Shown here: positions 34,354 through 43,173 of the stretch, piece by piece
Position numbering within the stretch: position 1 is the stretch's first letter
Layout: every line of letters starts with the position of its first letter
From: an uncultured Muribaculaceae bacterium
GTDB taxonomy: Bacteria > Bacteroidota > Bacteroidia > Bacteroidales > Muribaculaceae
Assembly (NCBI GenBank): GCA_910585275.1
Contig: CAJUCW010000006.1
Coordinates: forward strand, 62,001-126,000
DNA: 64,000 nucleotides
Direction: 5' to 3'
Notes under the pieces: generated by a model
Seen by the model: the letters and a program-made list of their open reading frames with translations, nothing else
Told to the model about the DNA's origin: nothing
Databases searched by the model: none
Translations under genes and position numbers: made by a program

Positions 34354-36093
34354 TCAGTTCATCATGTCGAGGTAGATGCCGAGGGCGGTTTCGATCTCTT
34401 TTTTGCCGGGGACGCAGTCGATGATTGAGACGCCGGGGGAGGAGAGGAGCGTGAAGTTGGCATGCCCCACGGAGGCGTTCTTCTTGTCGTGCGACATCAG
34501 CGAAATCAGTGTGGGGATGTCGTCGCAGTTTACGTTTGTGCGGGGATAATGAGGCTTCAGCACACATTCCGCATATTTCGTCACTTCCCCGGAGTCGAAC
34601 CCTTTTAAGATATGACTGAGAATTAACTCCACGAGCATACCATGGGCCACCGCTTCACCGTGGGCGAGAGGTTTGTGCCGCTCTATGGCGAGGCTTTCGA
34701 AAGCATGACCGGCGGTATGGCCGAAATTCAGAATTTTGCGTAGGCCCTTTTCCGTAGGATCTTGCGCCACAACGTCTTCCTTTATTTCCACGCAGCGTTT
34801 CATGGCTGCTTCAAGGCGTTTTTCATCGTCAAGCACGCCGTCAATGTCAAGTAAAGACCGATAGAGCGACTCATCGGCAATGAAACCTGTTTTCAGCATT
34901 TCGGCGTAACCTGAAACGAGTTCGCGTCGTGAGAGCGTGGCAAGCGGAGCGGCGGTTATAATCACTTCCGAAGGGAGGTGGAACGCTCCGATTTCGTTTT
35001 TCAAACCGTTGAAGTTTATGCCTGTTTTGCCACCTGTAGCCGCATCCACGGCCCCAAGCAACGTCGTGGGGACATTGATGAAGCGTATCCCGCGTTTGTA
35101 GGTGGCTGCCGCGAACCCTCCGATATCGGTCACGAGGCCGCCGCCGATGTTCACCACAAGGCTATGACGGGTGGCGCCCGCTTCTTCCAACGCATTCCAT
35201 ATGCGCACGACCGAGTCGAGGTTTTTATGGTCTTCCCCGGGTTCAAGCACCACCTTGTTGGCAGTGGCAAGCGTCTTGGAGCCGCTGAAAATCGGCAATA
35301 CGGCGGAATCGACGTTTGTGTCGGTCACGATTGTTACAGTAGCGGGCGATAGCCTCTCGACGGCCTTGTCCAGTTCGTTTATAAGTTGCATGTTGTTTTC
35401 TTTGTTATCAATTCGGTCACCGAGTCCGGTTTCAAGCCAGTCTGCAAAATCGTCCATCGAAGGAAATATTATGTCGGCACCCTCTTTTTCAAACGCTTCG
35501 CGAGGGATGGGCCCCGTAGTTACGGCGATTGTGAAGCATCCGGCAGCTTTCCCTGCCCTTACGCCGAGGGGTGCGTTTTCGACTACGATACATTCCTCCG
35601 GACTTACGGCTGCCTTTGCCGCGCCCATCAGGTAGGGTTCCGGCTCGGGTTTGCCATGTTTCACATCGTTTGCCGTCACCCTCATGTCTGCCGGGAACGC
35701 GCCGGGATAGTCTTTGTCGAGACTGTTGAGAAGGGAACTTTGTGCCGACCCTGTCACCAGCACGCGTGGTATGCCTGCATTCATGAAAGCACGGATCATG
35801 CGGTCGGCCCCTTTCATCGGCAGTTTGCGTCCGGAAGCGGTGAAAATCTCCGCCTTGCGGGCATAGAGGTCTTTTTTCTCCTGCTCCGAAGCATCGCGGT
35901 GAAGTTCGCGCCGAAAAATCAGATTGATGGTGGCTGCCCCGGTCATCCCTTCATACAGGTAATATTCGTCCGGATTGGTCTCGATGCCGTATTCCGCCAT
36001 CATCTTATGCCATGCGCGTGCGTGATGGCTCATCGAATCGTAAAGCACGCCGTCCATGTCGATAAGCGCGGCGCGTATGCCTGTTGGAAACAT
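34354..36093 (-). CDS. aroB: HAD phosphatase fused to 3-dehydroquinate synthase
   Basis: A 579-residue protein with two domains. Residues 1-225 form a beta-phosphoglucomutase-like HAD hydrolase: D12/D14 in LIDMDGVLYDS, VTGSAQSS, KHGKPEPEPY and VVENAPLGV. Residues 235-579 are 3-dehydroquinate synthase: NIGGGLVTDIGGFAAATYKRG, PTTLLGAVDAATGGKTGIN, NFGHTAGHAFES and HGEAVAHGM. The AroB part converts DAHP to 3-dehydroquinate in the shikimate pathway. The link LGDRIDNKENNMQLINEL is short and includes an internal ATG that could give a separate AroB. What the HAD half dephosphorylates is unknown. Confidence 0.9.
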   Translation of the reverse strand: MFPTGIRAALIDMDGVLYDSMSHHARAWHKMMAEYGIETNPDEYYLYEGMTGAATINLIFRRELHRDASEQEKKDLYARKAEIFTASGRKLPMKGADRMIRAFMNAGIPRVLVTGSAQSSLLNSLDKDYPGAFPADMRVTANDVKHGKPEPEPYLMGAAKAAVSPEECIVVENAPLGVRAGKAAGCFTIAVTTGPIPREAFEKEGADIIFPSMDDFADWLETGLGDRIDNKENNMQLINELDKAVERLSPATVTIVTDTNVDSAVLPIFSGSKTLATANKVVLEPGEDHKNLDSVVRIWNALEEAGATRHSLVVNIGGGLVTDIGGFAAATYKRGIRFINVPTTLLGAVDAATGGKTGINFNGLKNEIGAFHLPSEVIITAAPLATLSRRELVSGYAEMLKTGFIADESLYRSLLDIDGVLDDEKRLEAAMKRCVEIKEDVVAQDPTEKGLRKILNFGHTAGHAFESLAIERHKPLAHGEAVAHGMLVELILSHILKGFDSGEVTKYAECVLKPHYPRTNVNCDDIPTLISLMSHDKKNASVGHANFTLLSSPGVSIIDCVPGKKEIETALGIYLDMMN

Positions 36094-36107
36094 ATCTTGT
36101 TATTTTT

Positions 36108-39100
36108 TTAAGGAACGTAGGAAGTGCGTTCCTGATTGTTTCCGGCGTCATATTTTGCGGCGAGAGCTACGAATTCGAGCCATCCGTGGCGAAGTTGGCG
36201 CATTATGTTGACGTGGACGTTGTCATCAAGTTCGGATGCAATCTCGCGTTCGCGTCCGTCTTTCACCCATCTTCCGCCAAACCTTATTGAGGGGTGATGG
36301 AAATTTCCGACGATGTTCACTCCGAAAGGCAACCGGAACGGCGATTTGAGCAACCCGGCATGATAATATATGTTGCCCCGGAGATTGTTGGCCCCTGCCA
36401 AAAGCACTTTGTAACTCCCTAAATCCAGAACGAAAGGTTCGAATTGCAGCAGATTATCGTGGAAATTGCCGTGGATTTCGAAGTCCTGCACGGCAATCGG
36501 CCCGTCGCCTTTTATCAGCATCATATGGGTGATGTGTTTCATCTTATTGTCGTCGCGTCCGATTTCCACGCTGTCGCCATGAAGAGAGACTGTCGCTTCC
36601 ATCGAGGGCGCGTTGACCGACATATCGGGGAACATAAGGAATTTCCCGTCGGCCCTTGCATCAAGCACGCCGTCTATCGCCTCTAATTCAGGAGTGCTTC
36701 CCGAAAGTTGCGGAAACTCCTTGAAGAAATTCCTTATGTTGAAATCGTCAACGTCAAGACCGAGCTGCATGTAAATGTCGTTGAGGTCGGAAGTGGAATA
36801 TGTCCAGTCGATACATGCCGAGCAGAACGAGGAGCCGACGGAGAGTTTTCCGATTGTTGCCATTCCGTTTTTCACTGTTATTTCCGTAGAAAGAGGTTCG
36901 AACCGATATTGCATGTATTCGGCTTTGTCGGAATGGAGATTAAGGTTGGCAATAATGTTGCGAGGAATCGCCACGCAAATTGAATCTGATGCCGTCGGCT
37001 TGCCGAGAGGGGCCACCGCATAGTCTGCACGTTGTCCGGTCGTTGCCGCTTGTCCCCGGTAATATGTGCCGCAAAGTTGGTTGATATCCACATTGTCGAA
37101 ATCGGCGTCCAGGTTTATTGCTAAAGGGGGTTGTGTCGCGGCAAGAAGAAATGGCCTTAGGTTGGCGATGCCTCCCTTGATTCTTGCGGAGGTATTTCCT
37201 GAGGCCACCTCGGCATTGTAAATTACAAGGGAATCGGCATCGGTTGAGAGATGGAGGCCGGAAAATCTGTTGACAAGAGGATATGCCGCCGTCCGGAACG
37301 AACCGCTGTCCACCTTAAGGTCCGCTGAAAAATCAGCCATTGTAAGTCCCGTCTGAAGCATGGATGGTGTTGTGGCCACAAGATATAACGGCGTGTGTGT
37401 TATCTCTTTTGACAATATCGAATCTTCCAAAGATGACGGATGCGGACTTGCTGACGATATGCTGAACGGCGAACTGCGGAGTGCCCCCCTTAGGTCAAGG
37501 GCGAGTCCCGTAATTTCTACATTATTGCCGTCAGATTCCGAATCAATCCCCTTGGCTTTGACGAGCATGCGTCCGTTTGCCCCGGAACCGTTCTGCCCGG
37601 CATTCAAACCGTATGCCAGCTCAACCCCGGATAGGGAAGCGTTGATTTTCGTCGAAGCGTCTTTTATTGTCAGCAAGGGAGTCTGGAATTCCCCCTTCAC
37701 TTTCATCTTTTTTAGAGAAGGTGCGTTTAATTCCGACAATAGGGCGTCGATATGGGTTGTCGCTTTTAAATCACCGCTGATTTTCATGGACGATGACGGA
37801 AGAAATCTCTTGTCAACCTTTTCAAGGTCGGCGAAACAGATTAAATCAGCCTTTATCGACGGACTTTTCCCAAGCAAGGAATCTACGTTCCCTTTGATTC
37901 CGAATCTCAGTCCGCCCGAGGCGGTGAAGCTGCAATTTCTGATTGAAAGTGTGCTTGCCAACCCTTTCGCTCCGGGTGACAAAAGAGTTGCATCCACGTT
38001 GAGGTCGGAAATGTCAACCGGTTTGTAGCCCGGTATGGGAAGCCACAGGGAAGCACCATTGACTTTTGCAGTGATTTCGGCATCCGGCAGTTCTTTCGAT
38101 TGGAGAGAATACGGGGCATGCAGATTGACACTTAAGCTTAACGGAAATTTGGAAACGTCTGCCGGCACTCCCGGCAACCCTTTTACGGATGATAACATTT
38201 CTTCCGGAACGTATTCAAGCACGTGCATCACATCGGGGGTGGAGATTTCGGTATTCAGTTTTTCAATCGTCGTGGTTTTCCCGGAAACGATTTCGGCATT
38301 GGCAACGGTTTTCAATCCGGCCATGTTGAGATTGAAATTATCAGTTGCTATTCTTAATGGCTCGAACCCGATGGAGACGTTGCAGGAAAGTGCCACGGGG
38401 AGAGTGCGTGGCAACTTTATTTTACCATATTTACCGTTTATTCCGGCTGTCAGTTTAAGACAATAGGAGTCTGTTTTATCTTTTACCGGTTTTATGAGCG
38501 CATATTTCACGTCGGCACGTCCCGAGGCAGCTGAAGCGAAATCGAAGAAATCGATGATGGCCGGGGCGACGATTCTGACAGCTCCGGTAGAAATTCTGGA
38601 AATACGGGCATTTTTGAATCCTGACGGCAGTATCGAAAAGTTGTTGACGGTGTCGTTCACGGTCACAATATTGACACAAGGGGAGGCTATCGAAACATCG
38701 GTAAGTTCGATGTTCCCCGACAATGCCTTTATGACGTTGACCGAGCCTTCGATTGCTCCGGTGGTGAGAAGTAAATCTGAATTGTCAGGTAAATTTTTTT
38801 TGACATCGTTGGGAAGTGCGCGTAAGGATCGCGACACAATACGCAGGGAATCGGCGTGTATTCTCAATGACGGGAAACTCGACCATAAAGTATAGTCGAT
38901 TGTGCCTGCCTGTATGTCGGCGTTAAGGTATTTGCTACCTTCTTCGTTCACCAACCGGGTGAGCCGTTGGGGTGTAAGCCACAGCGATAAGCCGGCTATG
39001 GCAATAACTGCCAGCAGAATGAGGGAGCCGATTGTGAAGCATGACGCTTTCAGTATTTGGGCGGCGGTTGAACGTCGTTTGGCAACAGTGCCATCGCCGG

Positions 39101-39131
39101 GGGTGATATTATCGTTTTGATTTTTCAGCAT
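36108..39131 (-). CDS. AsmA-family protein
   Basis: A 1007-residue protein with one N-terminal membrane helix (SCFTIGSLILLAVIAIAGLS, about residues 30-50) and an N-terminal AsmA region just after it (TPQRLTRLVNEEGSKYLNADI). Long beta-rich repeats fill the rest, and the C-terminus has an AsmA-type region (GNIYYHAGLLKSPFRLPFG). AsmA-like proteins span the periplasm and are linked to lipid transport and outer-membrane assembly. The open frame extends to 39284, but those codons run through a dispersed repeat, so the ATG at 39131 is used. Confidence 0.85.
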   Translation of the reverse strand: MLKNQNDNITPGDGTVAKRRSTAAQILKASCFTIGSLILLAVIAIAGLSLWLTPQRLTRLVNEEGSKYLNADIQAGTIDYTLWSSFPSLRIHADSLRIVSRSLRALPNDVKKNLPDNSDLLLTTGAIEGSVNVIKALSGNIELTDVSIASPCVNIVTVNDTVNNFSILPSGFKNARISRISTGAVRIVAPAIIDFFDFASAASGRADVKYALIKPVKDKTDSYCLKLTAGINGKYGKIKLPRTLPVALSCNVSIGFEPLRIATDNFNLNMAGLKTVANAEIVSGKTTTIEKLNTEISTPDVMHVLEYVPEEMLSSVKGLPGVPADVSKFPLSLSVNLHAPYSLQSKELPDAEITAKVNGASLWLPIPGYKPVDISDLNVDATLLSPGAKGLASTLSIRNCSFTASGGLRFGIKGNVDSLLGKSPSIKADLICFADLEKVDKRFLPSSSMKISGDLKATTHIDALLSELNAPSLKKMKVKGEFQTPLLTIKDASTKINASLSGVELAYGLNAGQNGSGANGRMLVKAKGIDSESDGNNVEITGLALDLRGALRSSPFSISSASPHPSSLEDSILSKEITHTPLYLVATTPSMLQTGLTMADFSADLKVDSGSFRTAAYPLVNRFSGLHLSTDADSLVIYNAEVASGNTSARIKGGIANLRPFLLAATQPPLAINLDADFDNVDINQLCGTYYRGQAATTGQRADYAVAPLGKPTASDSICVAIPRNIIANLNLHSDKAEYMQYRFEPLSTEITVKNGMATIGKLSVGSSFCSACIDWTYSTSDLNDIYMQLGLDVDDFNIRNFFKEFPQLSGSTPELEAIDGVLDARADGKFLMFPDMSVNAPSMEATVSLHGDSVEIGRDDNKMKHITHMMLIKGDGPIAVQDFEIHGNFHDNLLQFEPFVLDLGSYKVLLAGANNLRGNIYYHAGLLKSPFRLPFGVNIVGNFHHPSIRFGGRWVKDGREREIASELDDNVHVNIMRQLRHGWLEFVALAAKYDAGNNQERTSYVP

Positions 39132-39207
39132 AGCGTCGGGAATGAGTGGAAGATTTATGTTTATGGTCGTAAAAACACAAGGCCCTTGTGCAATTCTGAA
39201 TGTAGGG

Positions 39208-39224
39208 ACATGCCTTTGGCATGT
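39208..39224. repeat. REP-like palindrome, copy 6
   Basis: ACATGCCTTTGGCATGT flanked by TGTAGGG on the left and TTGATTGC on the right, the standard flanks of the family. Confidence 0.8.
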
Positions 39225-39320
39225 TTGATTGCACAAAATTGAAATGCAAGTGTGTTTTGTGCGTCGTCTATAAAACGACTTCAATAGTATAACAAGCTAT
39301 TATAATAAATGTTGGGACGT

Positions 39321-39351
39321 TTTGAACCTATCCGATTAATTGCTAACTTTG
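39321..39351 (+). promoter_or_regulatory. Promoter of the tyrosine phosphatase gene
   Basis: TTTG at 39321-39324 and TAACTTTG at 39344-39351 with a 19-base spacer; this places the start at 39376 rather than at the upstream open frame. Confidence 0.8.
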
Positions 39352-39375
39352 CGGGAAAATGAAAGAATACAAGAT

Positions 39376-39891
39376 ATGAAAAGGGAAATACCTGAAGTTG
39401 CGAAAGACCTTGCGGGGAAAGACAAGATTGGTATATTGTTCGTATGTCTCGGCAATATCTGTCGTTCCCCTGCGGCGGAAGGGGTGATGCGTCAACTTGT
39501 CGAGGAAAGGGGGCTTGAAAAACGTTTCAAGATTGATTCGGCGGGATTGTATGGAGGGCACGCCGGTGACCTCCCCGACCACCGTATGCGTGTGCATGCC
39601 ATCCAGCGCGGTTACGGTCTTATTCACCGCAGCCGGAAGGTAAGGATGTCGGACTTCGACGATTTCGACCTTATAGTTTCCATGGACCACAGCAATTACG
39701 ACCGCCTCAGGGAAATGGCTCCGACAGTAGATGACGAAAAGAAGGTGGTGCGGATGATAGATTTCGTAAAGGGATTCCCGCAATGCGACTGCGTGCCCGA
39801 CCCTTATTATGACGGTGCGGAGGGTTTTGAGCTTGTCCTTGACCTTCTTGAAGACGGGTGCGTTAATCTTTTAGACGTTTTGGCGGTCTAA
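39376..39891 (+). CDS. Low-molecular-weight protein-tyrosine phosphatase
   Basis: A 171-residue LMW-PTP. The P-loop C-x5-R is C24-R30 in FVCLGNICRSPAAEG, and the acid aspartate lies in VPDPYYDGAEGF near residue 142, with the usual C-terminal helix. Bacterial members often act on tyrosine kinases of capsule synthesis; none is nearby. The TonB-like gene follows after 26 bases. Confidence 0.92.
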   Translation: MKREIPEVAKDLAGKDKIGILFVCLGNICRSPAAEGVMRQLVEERGLEKRFKIDSAGLYGGHAGDLPDHRMRVHAIQRGYGLIHRSRKVRMSDFDDFDLIVSMDHSNYDRLREMAPTVDDEKKVVRMIDFVKGFPQCDCVPDPYYDGAEGFELVLDLLEDGCVNLLDVLAV

Positions 39892-39917
39892 CGTAATATA
39901 CATAAATCAGGAAGACT

Positions 39918-40274
39918 ATGAAAAAGGCTATTATATCATTTCTGGCGTTTGCCGGAATCGGCATCGCCGCCATGGCGGCAGATGTACCCGCCTATCCCGG
40001 TGGTAAAGAGGCTATGGATAAGTTCATAGCCACGACCATGCAATATCCGGCACCCGCCAAAGAGAACGGTGTCGAGGGAGTGGTGAATGTGAAATTTACG
40101 GTCAATCCCGACGGCACGATAGGTGCTATCAAGATTGTGAGGATGGTGGATCCCGACCTCGAACAGGAGGCTATACGCATCGTCAAGAAAATGCCGGCGT
40201 GGATTCCTGCCGATAAAGACGGTCAGCCTATAGAAGCCACCGCTACGGTTGCCATCCCGTTTGTGCTTGAATGA
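39918..40274 (+). CDS. Exported TonB C-terminal-domain protein
   Basis: A 118-residue protein with a cleavable signal (MKKAIISFLAFAGIGIAAMAA) directly followed by a TonB C-terminal domain (YPGGKEAMDKFI, GVEGVVNVKFTVNPDGTI, PAWIPADKDGQPIEA, TVAIPF). It lacks the membrane anchor and proline-rich span of a true TonB, so it is unlikely to transmit energy. Such stand-alone domains are common in Bacteroidetes and of unknown role. Confidence 0.85.
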   Translation: MKKAIISFLAFAGIGIAAMAADVPAYPGGKEAMDKFIATTMQYPAPAKENGVEGVVNVKFTVNPDGTIGAIKIVRMVDPDLEQEAIRIVKKMPAWIPADKDGQPIEATATVAIPFVLE

Positions 40275-40292
40275 CGGTTTGCCAAGAGTAAA

Positions 40293-40344
40293 CACATAAA
40301 AAAATACGGATGATTACAGTAATCATCCGTATTTTTTATGTGTG
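40293..40344. terminator. Bidirectional terminator
   Basis: ACACAT then an A-run, TACGGATGATTAC, loop, and the full complement ending in TTTTTTATGTGT. It separates the TonB-like gene from the converging FKBP cluster. Confidence 0.85.
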
Positions 40345-40355
40345 CGAGCGTCGTG

Positions 40356-41222
40356 TTACTGGGCGTTTTGCGCTTCCTTGGCTTCCTCTTCGATTGTCGG
40401 AGTCAGATCGATTGTGAGCACGTCGTTGGGTTCTACACCCATTTGAGAGCTACGCGCGCCGAATAGGGCGTAAGCCGATGTTAGGAATGTGCCTTTCTGC
40501 CCGGAAGAGAGCGAAAGAATGGCGTCGTTTATGGGTGAATCTTTCATCCTCTGTCCCACCACGAGGGTAGCGGGTAGCGGGGCATTGACCGGATTGCCCT
40601 TGGAATTGGTGATTTTGATATCCACTTTCACCTTGTCGCCGTCTTTTATCTTCATGTCTTTGGCGGCAGGTATGTTGCCATAGAGATTGTCGGAGATTTT
40701 AGCCATCTTTTTGGCTGATGCCTCTTTTTCAAGTGCTTCTGTGGCGGCTTCACGATTGCGCTCCTCTTTCTGTTTGTTGAATTCTCCCATAATCCTATAG
40801 AACTCCTTCTGAAGTTCCTGGGGATTGCCGATGGAATCCGATTCGATAGCCTCGGCGAGGCTTTCAAGGAATACTCGGTTGGAAAGGGTCACGTCGTAGT
40901 CTTTCTTGAACTGCGCCATGTTCATTGCCATCTGCATTCCGAGGAACACACCGTTGTTATAGGCGTCTTTGCCGGCTTTAACGGCATTGAGACCTGCCTT
41001 CACACCGTTGATGTATTCCTGACGTGCCTGTTTGGAGGCGAGTGTGGTGTCGTTGGTTGCCTCACGCTGATATTCGGCTCCTCTCATCTGTCCGAAATAA
41101 TAGATGAGTGAGTCGGCTTTCGAAGCGTCTGAAATCTGACCGAGGGTCTTACCTTCGGGGCTCTGGCATGCAGCCAATACAAGACCTGCGGCTGCTATTG
41201 AAATTAATGATTTGAAATTCAT
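40356..41222 (-). CDS. FKBP-type peptidyl-prolyl isomerase-like lipoprotein
   Basis: A 288-residue lipoprotein (lipobox LVLAAC). Residues 30-170 resemble the helical FKBP dimerisation domain (SLIYYFGQMRGAEYQRE, FLGMQMAMNMAQFKKDY). Residues 185-275 look like a weakly conserved FKBP domain (DGDKVKVDIKITNSKG, LPATLVVGQ, NDAILSLSSGQKGTFLTSAYALFG). The catalytic aromatic residues are poorly kept, so it may be a chaperone rather than an active isomerase. It is last in a same-strand group of four. Confidence 0.75.
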   Translation of the reverse strand: MNFKSLISIAAAGLVLAACQSPEGKTLGQISDASKADSLIYYFGQMRGAEYQREATNDTTLASKQARQEYINGVKAGLNAVKAGKDAYNNGVFLGMQMAMNMAQFKKDYDVTLSNRVFLESLAEAIESDSIGNPQELQKEFYRIMGEFNKQKEERNREAATEALEKEASAKKMAKISDNLYGNIPAAKDMKIKDGDKVKVDIKITNSKGNPVNAPLPATLVVGQRMKDSPINDAILSLSSGQKGTFLTSAYALFGARSSQMGVEPNDVLTIDLTPTIEEEAKEAQNAQ

Positions 41223-41234
41223 TTTTTATGGATA

Positions 41235-41420
41235 TTATTCCGGCACCGCTATGGAGTCGGGTAGGGTAGTAATCTGGTCGTCATGGTCTAAGACTTTGAC
41301 TTCCACGGTGTCGCCTGTCGGCTCCATGTTGTCGGCTGTCCTTCCTTTACATCCCGCAAGTGAGAATGCGAGGATAATGATGGCACACGCCGCCGATGCT
41401 TTTGGAAATATATTTCTCAT
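41235..41420 (-). CDS. Small lipoprotein in the FKBP cluster
   Basis: Sixty-one residues with a clear lipobox (AFSLAGC, cysteine 24) and a short acidic mature part (TVEVKVLDHDDQITTLPDSIAVPE). It sits between two FKBP-type genes on the same strand with gaps of 10-12 bases, so it is probably a real gene of the operon. No family is recognised. Confidence 0.65.
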   Translation of the reverse strand: MRNIFPKASAACAIIILAFSLAGCKGRTADNMEPTGDTVEVKVLDHDDQITTLPDSIAVPE

Positions 41421-41430
41421 ATCGACGATA

Positions 41431-41973
41431 TCAGTTCACTTTGATGAGTTCAACCTCGAAGATAAGGTCGGATTTCGGAGGGATCGGTCCTGTTCCCATT
41501 TCTCCGTACGCTAGGTCGTAGGGTATATAGAATGTGGTTTTGCCACCCTCTTTCATCAACTGAAGACCTTCCGTCCATCCTTTGATAACACGGTTGAGCG
41601 GGAATGTGGCAGGTTCGCCGCGCTGCACGGAACTGTCGAACACAGTGCCGTCGGTGAGCATGCCGGTATAATGTACGGTCACATTGTCTGTAGCTGATGG
41701 GCTTTTGCCGGTTCCTTCTTTCTCTACCTTGTATTTAAGACCCGATGGGGTGGTGGTCCAATCCTGAAATTGGTCGGCAAATGCAGCGGCTTCGGCTTTC
41801 GTTACGCTGTCGGCTTGTTGGGCAAGGGTTGTGGGCTCTGTTTTCTGCTCGATTACCTCGGTTTCCGATTCGTTTTGCGAAGACTTGTCGCTTTTACATG
41901 ATGAAAGGCCCCCGAGCGAAACGAGAGCCACGGCAACGGCCGTAGCCGCTGCCGGGATAAAGTTCTTTCTCAT
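41431..41973 (-). CDS. FKBP-type peptidyl-prolyl isomerase lipoprotein
   Basis: A 180-residue lipoprotein (LSSC near residue 26) with a charged linker and a full C-terminal FKBP domain: VTVHYTGMLTDGTVFDSSVQRG, FPLNRVIKGWTEGLQLMKEGG, YDLAYGEMG and LIFEVELIKV. It should catalyse prolyl cis-trans isomerisation outside the inner membrane. It lies 11 bases after its cytoplasmic paralogue. Confidence 0.92.
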   Translation of the reverse strand: MRKNFIPAAATAVAVALVSLGGLSSCKSDKSSQNESETEVIEQKTEPTTLAQQADSVTKAEAAAFADQFQDWTTTPSGLKYKVEKEGTGKSPSATDNVTVHYTGMLTDGTVFDSSVQRGEPATFPLNRVIKGWTEGLQLMKEGGKTTFYIPYDLAYGEMGTGPIPPKSDLIFEVELIKVN

Positions 41974-41984
41974 TATCTTAATGG

Positions 41985-42575
41985 TTACTTCTTGATTACT
42001 TTGATAAGCTCCACTTCGAAGATAAGGGTCGAATGAGGCGGAATTGCGTTGGGCACGCCCTGCGGGCCGTAAGCAAGGTCAGAAGGAATGAAGAATGTGT
42101 ATTTGCCACCCTCTTTCATGAGCTGTACGCCCTCGGTCCATCCGGGGATGACACGGTTGAGGGGGAATGTAGCGGGTTCGCCGCGGCTTACGGAGCTGTC
42201 GAATACTGTTCCGTCGAGAAGTTTGCCTGTATAGTGTACGGTTACTTCGTCGGTGGCTGTAGGCTGAATGCCGGTGCCTTCTTTTTCGACTATATATTGA
42301 AGTCCTGAAGCGGTGGATTTCACATTCTCGTTCTTGAGGTTCTCCTGAAGGAATTTCTCGCCGACAGCCTTGATTTCAGCTGTTTTCTTCTCCGTGAGTT
42401 CCTTTAGATAGGTCTGTATGGTCTGATTTGCCTCTTCAGGGCTCAGTTTTGTTTCTTTGCCGTCGAATGCTGCATGCACTGCCTCGTCGAAGTCTTCTTT
42501 GTTAAGGTGTTCCACACCCATGGCGCGGAGCTGCTGGCCGAGGGCCATGCCCCAGGCATAACTAAGTTTGTCCAT
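41985..42575 (-). CDS. FKBP-type peptidyl-prolyl isomerase, no signal peptide
   Basis: A 196-residue FkpA/FklB-like protein. The helical N-terminal domain (YAWGMALGQQLRAMGVEHLNKEDF) is followed by a complete FKBP domain (VTVHYTGKLLDGTVFDSSVSRG, PGWTEGVQLMKEGGKY, DLAYGPQG). No signal is seen from the ATG at 42575, so it resembles cytoplasmic FklB. The frame is open upstream to 42695, but that part lies in AT-rich non-coding sequence near a repeat. It is the first gene of the cluster. Confidence 0.92.
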   Translation of the reverse strand: MDKLSYAWGMALGQQLRAMGVEHLNKEDFDEAVHAAFDGKETKLSPEEANQTIQTYLKELTEKKTAEIKAVGEKFLQENLKNENVKSTASGLQYIVEKEGTGIQPTATDEVTVHYTGKLLDGTVFDSSVSRGEPATFPLNRVIPGWTEGVQLMKEGGKYTFFIPSDLAYGPQGVPNAIPPHSTLIFEVELIKVIKK

Positions 42576-42691
42576 TTTATTGGTTTTTTGATATGTTTTA
42601 GTTTCTATCTGACATAAATTTTTATGCATCCCTACGATTGCATTATAGACAACGCAATGAATATTTGTGCATTTCAGTTCTGCGCAATAAA

Positions 42692-42768
42692 ACATGCAGG
42701 AGGCATGTCCCTACATTCAGAATCGCACAAATACTTTGCGTTTTGCCTATAAAACATGCGGGGCATGT
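42692..42768. repeat. REP-like palindromes, copies 7 and 8
   Basis: ACATGCAGGAGGCATGT (42692-42708, one arm mismatch) and the shortened ACATGCGGGGCATGT (42754-42768), both with the CCCTACA-type flank or a decayed form of it. The rest of 42576-42916 shows no gene. Confidence 0.75.
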
Positions 42769-42916
42769 CTCTGCAATCGTAATGCATGCATACTTTTTGC
42801 TTTATTTATAATAACGTCTGTTGCCAAAAAATGTTATTGTCAGGGTGGAATAAGAGGTCGGAATAGGGGTCTTTTGAGTCATTTTGAGATTCGTTAACAA
42901 AAAAAAACGTAAGAGT

Positions 42917-42948
42917 GTTGCATGAATGAAGAAGAATGTTTAACTTTG
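42917..42948 (+). promoter_or_regulatory. Promoter of tRNA-Gln
   Basis: TAACTTTG at 42941-42948 with GTTG 20 bases upstream (42917-42920). It leaves a leader of about 90 bases before the tRNA, which includes the small hairpin ACACTC-attgc-GAGTGT. Confidence 0.65.
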
Positions 42949-43042
42949 CATCGACTTTTAGGCGCATCCCGTTGCGGTTACACACTCATTGCGAGTGTTC
43001 TCATTTTAGGTTGAGACGGAATGCCGCTTGGGTCTTTAGGAT

Positions 43043-43113
43043 TGTCTTATGGTGTAATGGTAGCACTGCAGTTTTTGGTTCTGCCTGTCCAGGTTCGAAT
43101 CCTGGTAAGACAA
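43043..43113 (+). tRNA. tRNA-Gln (anticodon TTG)
   Basis: The acceptor TGTCTTA pairs with TAAGACA; the discriminator is A. The D arm is GTG-TAATGGTAG-CAC. The anticodon stem GCAG/CTGC, with the T-T mismatch also typical of E. coli tRNA-Gln, carries loop TTTTGGT with anticodon TTG. The T arm is CCAGG-TTCGAAT-CCTGG. CCA is not encoded. Its 3' half is repeated at 43814, marking it as an integration site. Confidence 0.95.
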
Positions 43114-43167
43114 CGTAACGAAAGCCTCGACATGGTGATTTCACCTGTCGAGGCTTTTTCATTGCCC
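43062..43167. repeat. Direct repeat, left copy (att-like)
   Basis: A 106-base sequence covering the tRNA from the D arm onward, its flank and terminator. It is nearly identical to 43814-43921 (a few substitutions and two one-base indels). Together they bracket the YafQ cassette. Confidence 0.85.
43121..43158 (+). terminator. Terminator of tRNA-Gln
   Basis: AAAGCCTCGAC-A-TGGTGA pairs with TCACC-T-GTCGAGGCTTT, ending in TTTTTC. Confidence 0.85.
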
Positions 43168-43173
43168 TCCCTA

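Noticed and set aside
39132..39284. N-terminal extension of the AsmA-like protein
   Set aside because: Those codons translate the dispersed palindrome (CNQTCQRHVPT), also seen before the barrel gene at 20976; the ATG at 39131 precedes a normal anchor.
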